DNA from: JAMZMI01 sp039970095
GTDB taxonomy: Bacteria > Bacteroidota > Bacteroidia > Cytophagales > Cyclobacteriaceae
Assembly (NCBI GenBank): GCA_039970095.1
Contig: JBDVMP010000054.1
Location: forward strand, 1 to 64,000
Reading direction: 5' to 3'
DNA: 64,000 nt
Position numbers and translations under genes: made by a program. This document shows, in pieces, positions 62,529 to 64,000 of the stretch. The notes beneath the pieces were generated by a model. That model ran no database searches and was not told the DNA's origin. It saw nothing but the letters and a program-made list of their open reading frames with translations. Numbering within the stretch: position 1 is the stretch's first letter; each line of letters starts with the position of its first letter.

Positions 62529-62710
62529 TAATGTTCTCCTGTAAATTTTTATCAGACAAGGTCAGAAGGAACCTTTAATGAAACTTTTCAAGTCATTTAT
62601 GATAATTTTGACCTGAGAAATTTCTTTCGGTTTAAAACCGAAGCGCAAAGATAGTAAGCCATTCGCCATTATCTTCCTCATTTTTTGATTGTTAGAACCA
62701 AAATTAGCTA

Positions 62711-63745
62711 GTGAATTTACCTGATTCGATTTCCTTTATTTCAAACCCACAAGACGCATTACAAGTGGCGTTGGCAGAGTTGAAACCAGACAAGTTTGCC
62801 GTTCTTGTTGATGAAAATACCCGTAAGCACTGCTTACCGCATTTTTCTCTTGAGCCCGACACCAAAATCATTGAGATCAAAAGTGGCGAAATCAACAAAA
62901 ACCTGGACACCTGTTCTGAGATATGGACCGCCTTGACTGATTGGGGCTTTACCCGAAAATCACTACTGGTCAATATTGGTGGTGGGGTAATCGGAGATAT
63001 GGGTGGGTTTTGCGCCAGCACCTATAAGCGTGGCATCCGGTTTATCAACTTCCCCACTACCCTGCTTGCCATGGTAGATGCCAACATCGGTGGTAAGTTG
63101 GGAATTGATTTCAAGGGGTTCAAGAATCACCTCGGTGTATTCCAGGACCCTGAGCGAGTGGTCATCTACGATGGCTTTTTGAAGACACTTCCTGCACGTG
63201 AACTTCGATCGGGTTTTGCAGAAGTGATCAAGCATGGCTTGATCCATGATAAGTCTTATTGGGAAACCATGCGGGATGGAAAATTCCCAGACTTCATCTG
63301 GAAAGACATAGTGGAAGTTTCTGCCGTGATCAAAAATCAAGTAGTGACTGAAGACCCGAAAGAAGGAGGACTAAGAAAGATCTTGAATTTTGGTCATACC
63401 CTTGGTCATGCTATAGAAACATGGCACCTCACCAATAAAATCAGTCTGCTACATGGTGAAGCGATAGCCGTAGGAATGATTCTGGAAGGTCATCTGGCCA
63501 TGCAGCAAGGCACCCTTACTCAGCCAGAACTATCTGAAATGACAAACTATATCCAGTCTGTTTACGATCAAATCAAACTCCCTGAGCAATCAGAACTGTT
63601 TCCGCTCATGCTACAAGACAAGAAAAATATTGGGAATGACTTGAGTTTTTCATTGCTGGATGGCATTGGAAAATGCCTCTACGATCAGACTGTATCAGAG
63701 CAGATGATCACCGAGGCAATGAATTACTATTCCAATCTTAAATAA
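62711..63745 (+). CDS. aroB: 3-dehydroquinate synthase
   Basis: The 344-residue protein starts at a GTG. It has the NAD-binding LVNIGGGVIGDMGGFCASTYKRGI, the PTTLLAMVDANIGGK metal region, and the metal His residues in KHGLIHD and FGHTLGHAIE, followed by LLHGEAIAVGM. It converts DAHP to 3-dehydroquinate in the shikimate pathway. It is a little short of the usual 350-360 residues but complete. Its stop overlaps the convergent small gene by 8 bp. Confidence 0.96.
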   Translation: MNLPDSISFISNPQDALQVALAELKPDKFAVLVDENTRKHCLPHFSLEPDTKIIEIKSGEINKNLDTCSEIWTALTDWGFTRKSLLVNIGGGVIGDMGGFCASTYKRGIRFINFPTTLLAMVDANIGGKLGIDFKGFKNHLGVFQDPERVVIYDGFLKTLPARELRSGFAEVIKHGLIHDKSYWETMRDGKFPDFIWKDIVEVSAVIKNQVVTEDPKEGGLRKILNFGHTLGHAIETWHLTNKISLLHGEAIAVGMILEGHLAMQQGTLTQPELSEMTNYIQSVYDQIKLPEQSELFPLMLQDKKNIGNDLSFSLLDGIGKCLYDQTVSEQMITEAMNYYSNLK

Positions 63746-63902
63746 AAAGATTTTCTGTTTCGTCAATCGTGTTATCCACGCTAGTTTTGGAGGACTTTGA
63801 TTTTGACTTCAGGATTTTCTTCGGGGCAGCAAAGAAAAAAGTAAGCGCACCAATTAAAATGGTGGCAACTAAGGAGCCTAATGTTGTTCGGGTTCTGGGC
63901 AT
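63738..63902 (-). CDS. Small single-membrane-span protein
   Basis: From the ATG at 63902 the 54-residue peptide starts MPRTRTTLGS, has one hydrophobic segment (LVATILIGALTFFFAAP) and a basic then acidic tail (KKILKSKSKSS, then DNTIDETENLFI). A longer in-frame start at 63962 would add 20 residues. The charge layout resembles small YtxH-like envelope proteins of Bacteroidota. It could be spurious because it overlaps the aroB stop by 8 bp, but the membrane signature is coherent. Function unknown. Confidence 0.5.
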   Translation of the reverse strand: MPRTRTTLGSLVATILIGALTFFFAAPKKILKSKSKSSKTSVDNTIDETENLFI

Positions 63903-64000
63903 TGTAAAAAAATTAATTTGGGTTATTGCAATTAAAACGAAAACAACAGACATTCTGTTCAACCCTATTCAAAAATATTTCAAGTGAAAATACAATTACT

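Noticed and set aside
62529..62710. Possible small RNA or tRNA between proline dehydrogenase and aroB
   Set aside because: No cloverleaf, terminator hairpin or conserved RNA motif could be seen in the 182 bp.

Overview
The window comes from a marine-type Bacteroidota, most likely a Cytophagales (Reichenbachiella/Marinoscillum-like) bacterium. The evidence is a SusC/SusD pair, several proteins with type IX secretion (T9SS) C-terminal sorting domains, a PID-CTERM miniprotein, TAnnTTTG-type -7 promoter boxes, general lack of Shine-Dalgarno sequences, and lipoprotein-rich gene content. No rRNA, tRNA, insertion sequence, phage gene or CRISPR array was seen.

Layout. (1) 1-14.7 kb is core and housekeeping: the 5' end of an MBOAT acyltransferase, a TonB protein, a repeat-bearing lipoprotein, sucC, a LolD-like ABC ATPase overlapping an EamA transporter, a universal stress protein, a PAS histidine kinase overlapping a receiver-Crp response regulator, an MFS transporter, an alpha/beta hydrolase, a DUF6268 protein and a class-C-like serine hydrolase. 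(2) 14.8-20.5 kb is a seven-gene minus-strand catabolic operon: two SDR dehydrogenases, a metallo-beta-lactamase-fold protein that has lost its HxHxDH motif, an unrecognised Cys-containing protein, an acetoacetate-decarboxylase-superfamily protein, a D-2-hydroxyacid dehydrogenase and a fumarylacetoacetate-hydrolase-family protein. (3) 20.5-23.1 kb is a control region: a long intergenic stretch with repeated ATCATTTTG elements, a GntR regulator with a sugar-binding-type sensor domain, and an AraC regulator. (4) 23.1-35.0 kb holds degradation and uptake genes: DUF4861 lipoprotein, GH78 alpha-L-rhamnosidase, GH2, an Asp-rich secreted protein of unknown function, the L-rhamnose/H+ symporter RhaT, a PL14-like lyase, and, convergent to them, a CE4 deacetylase and a CE2-like SGNH esterase. 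(5) 35.1-59.3 kb, minus strand, is a SusC/SusD polysaccharide utilisation locus with a surface lipoprotein and four very large T9SS multidomain proteins built from a few recurring modules (a DNRLRE/CBM96-like beta domain, cadherin/Ig-like domains, right-handed beta-helices, one deacetylase domain, one F5/8 domain). A PID-CTERM miniprotein closes this block. (6) 59.5-64 kb is core again: lysS, proline dehydrogenase, aroB and a small membrane protein.

Working model (inference). Secreted T9SS beta-helix and deacetylase proteins and the lyase/esterases open an acetylated, apparently non-sulfated, rhamnose- and probably uronate-containing glycan. SusC/SusD imports oligosaccharides, GH78 and GH2 release monosaccharides, RhaT imports L-rhamnose, and the 14.8-20.5 kb operon may oxidise the released deoxysugar to pyruvate and lactate by a variant non-phosphorylative route. 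An exact 16-bp element, ATCATTTTGTATAAAA, occurs twice in the control region and once more 24 kb away upstream of the 2154-residue beta-helix protein, so the operon and the utilisation locus are probably one regulon. The least described parts are the recurring beta module, the triplicated beta-helix domain, the degenerate MBL protein and the composition of the catabolic operon.
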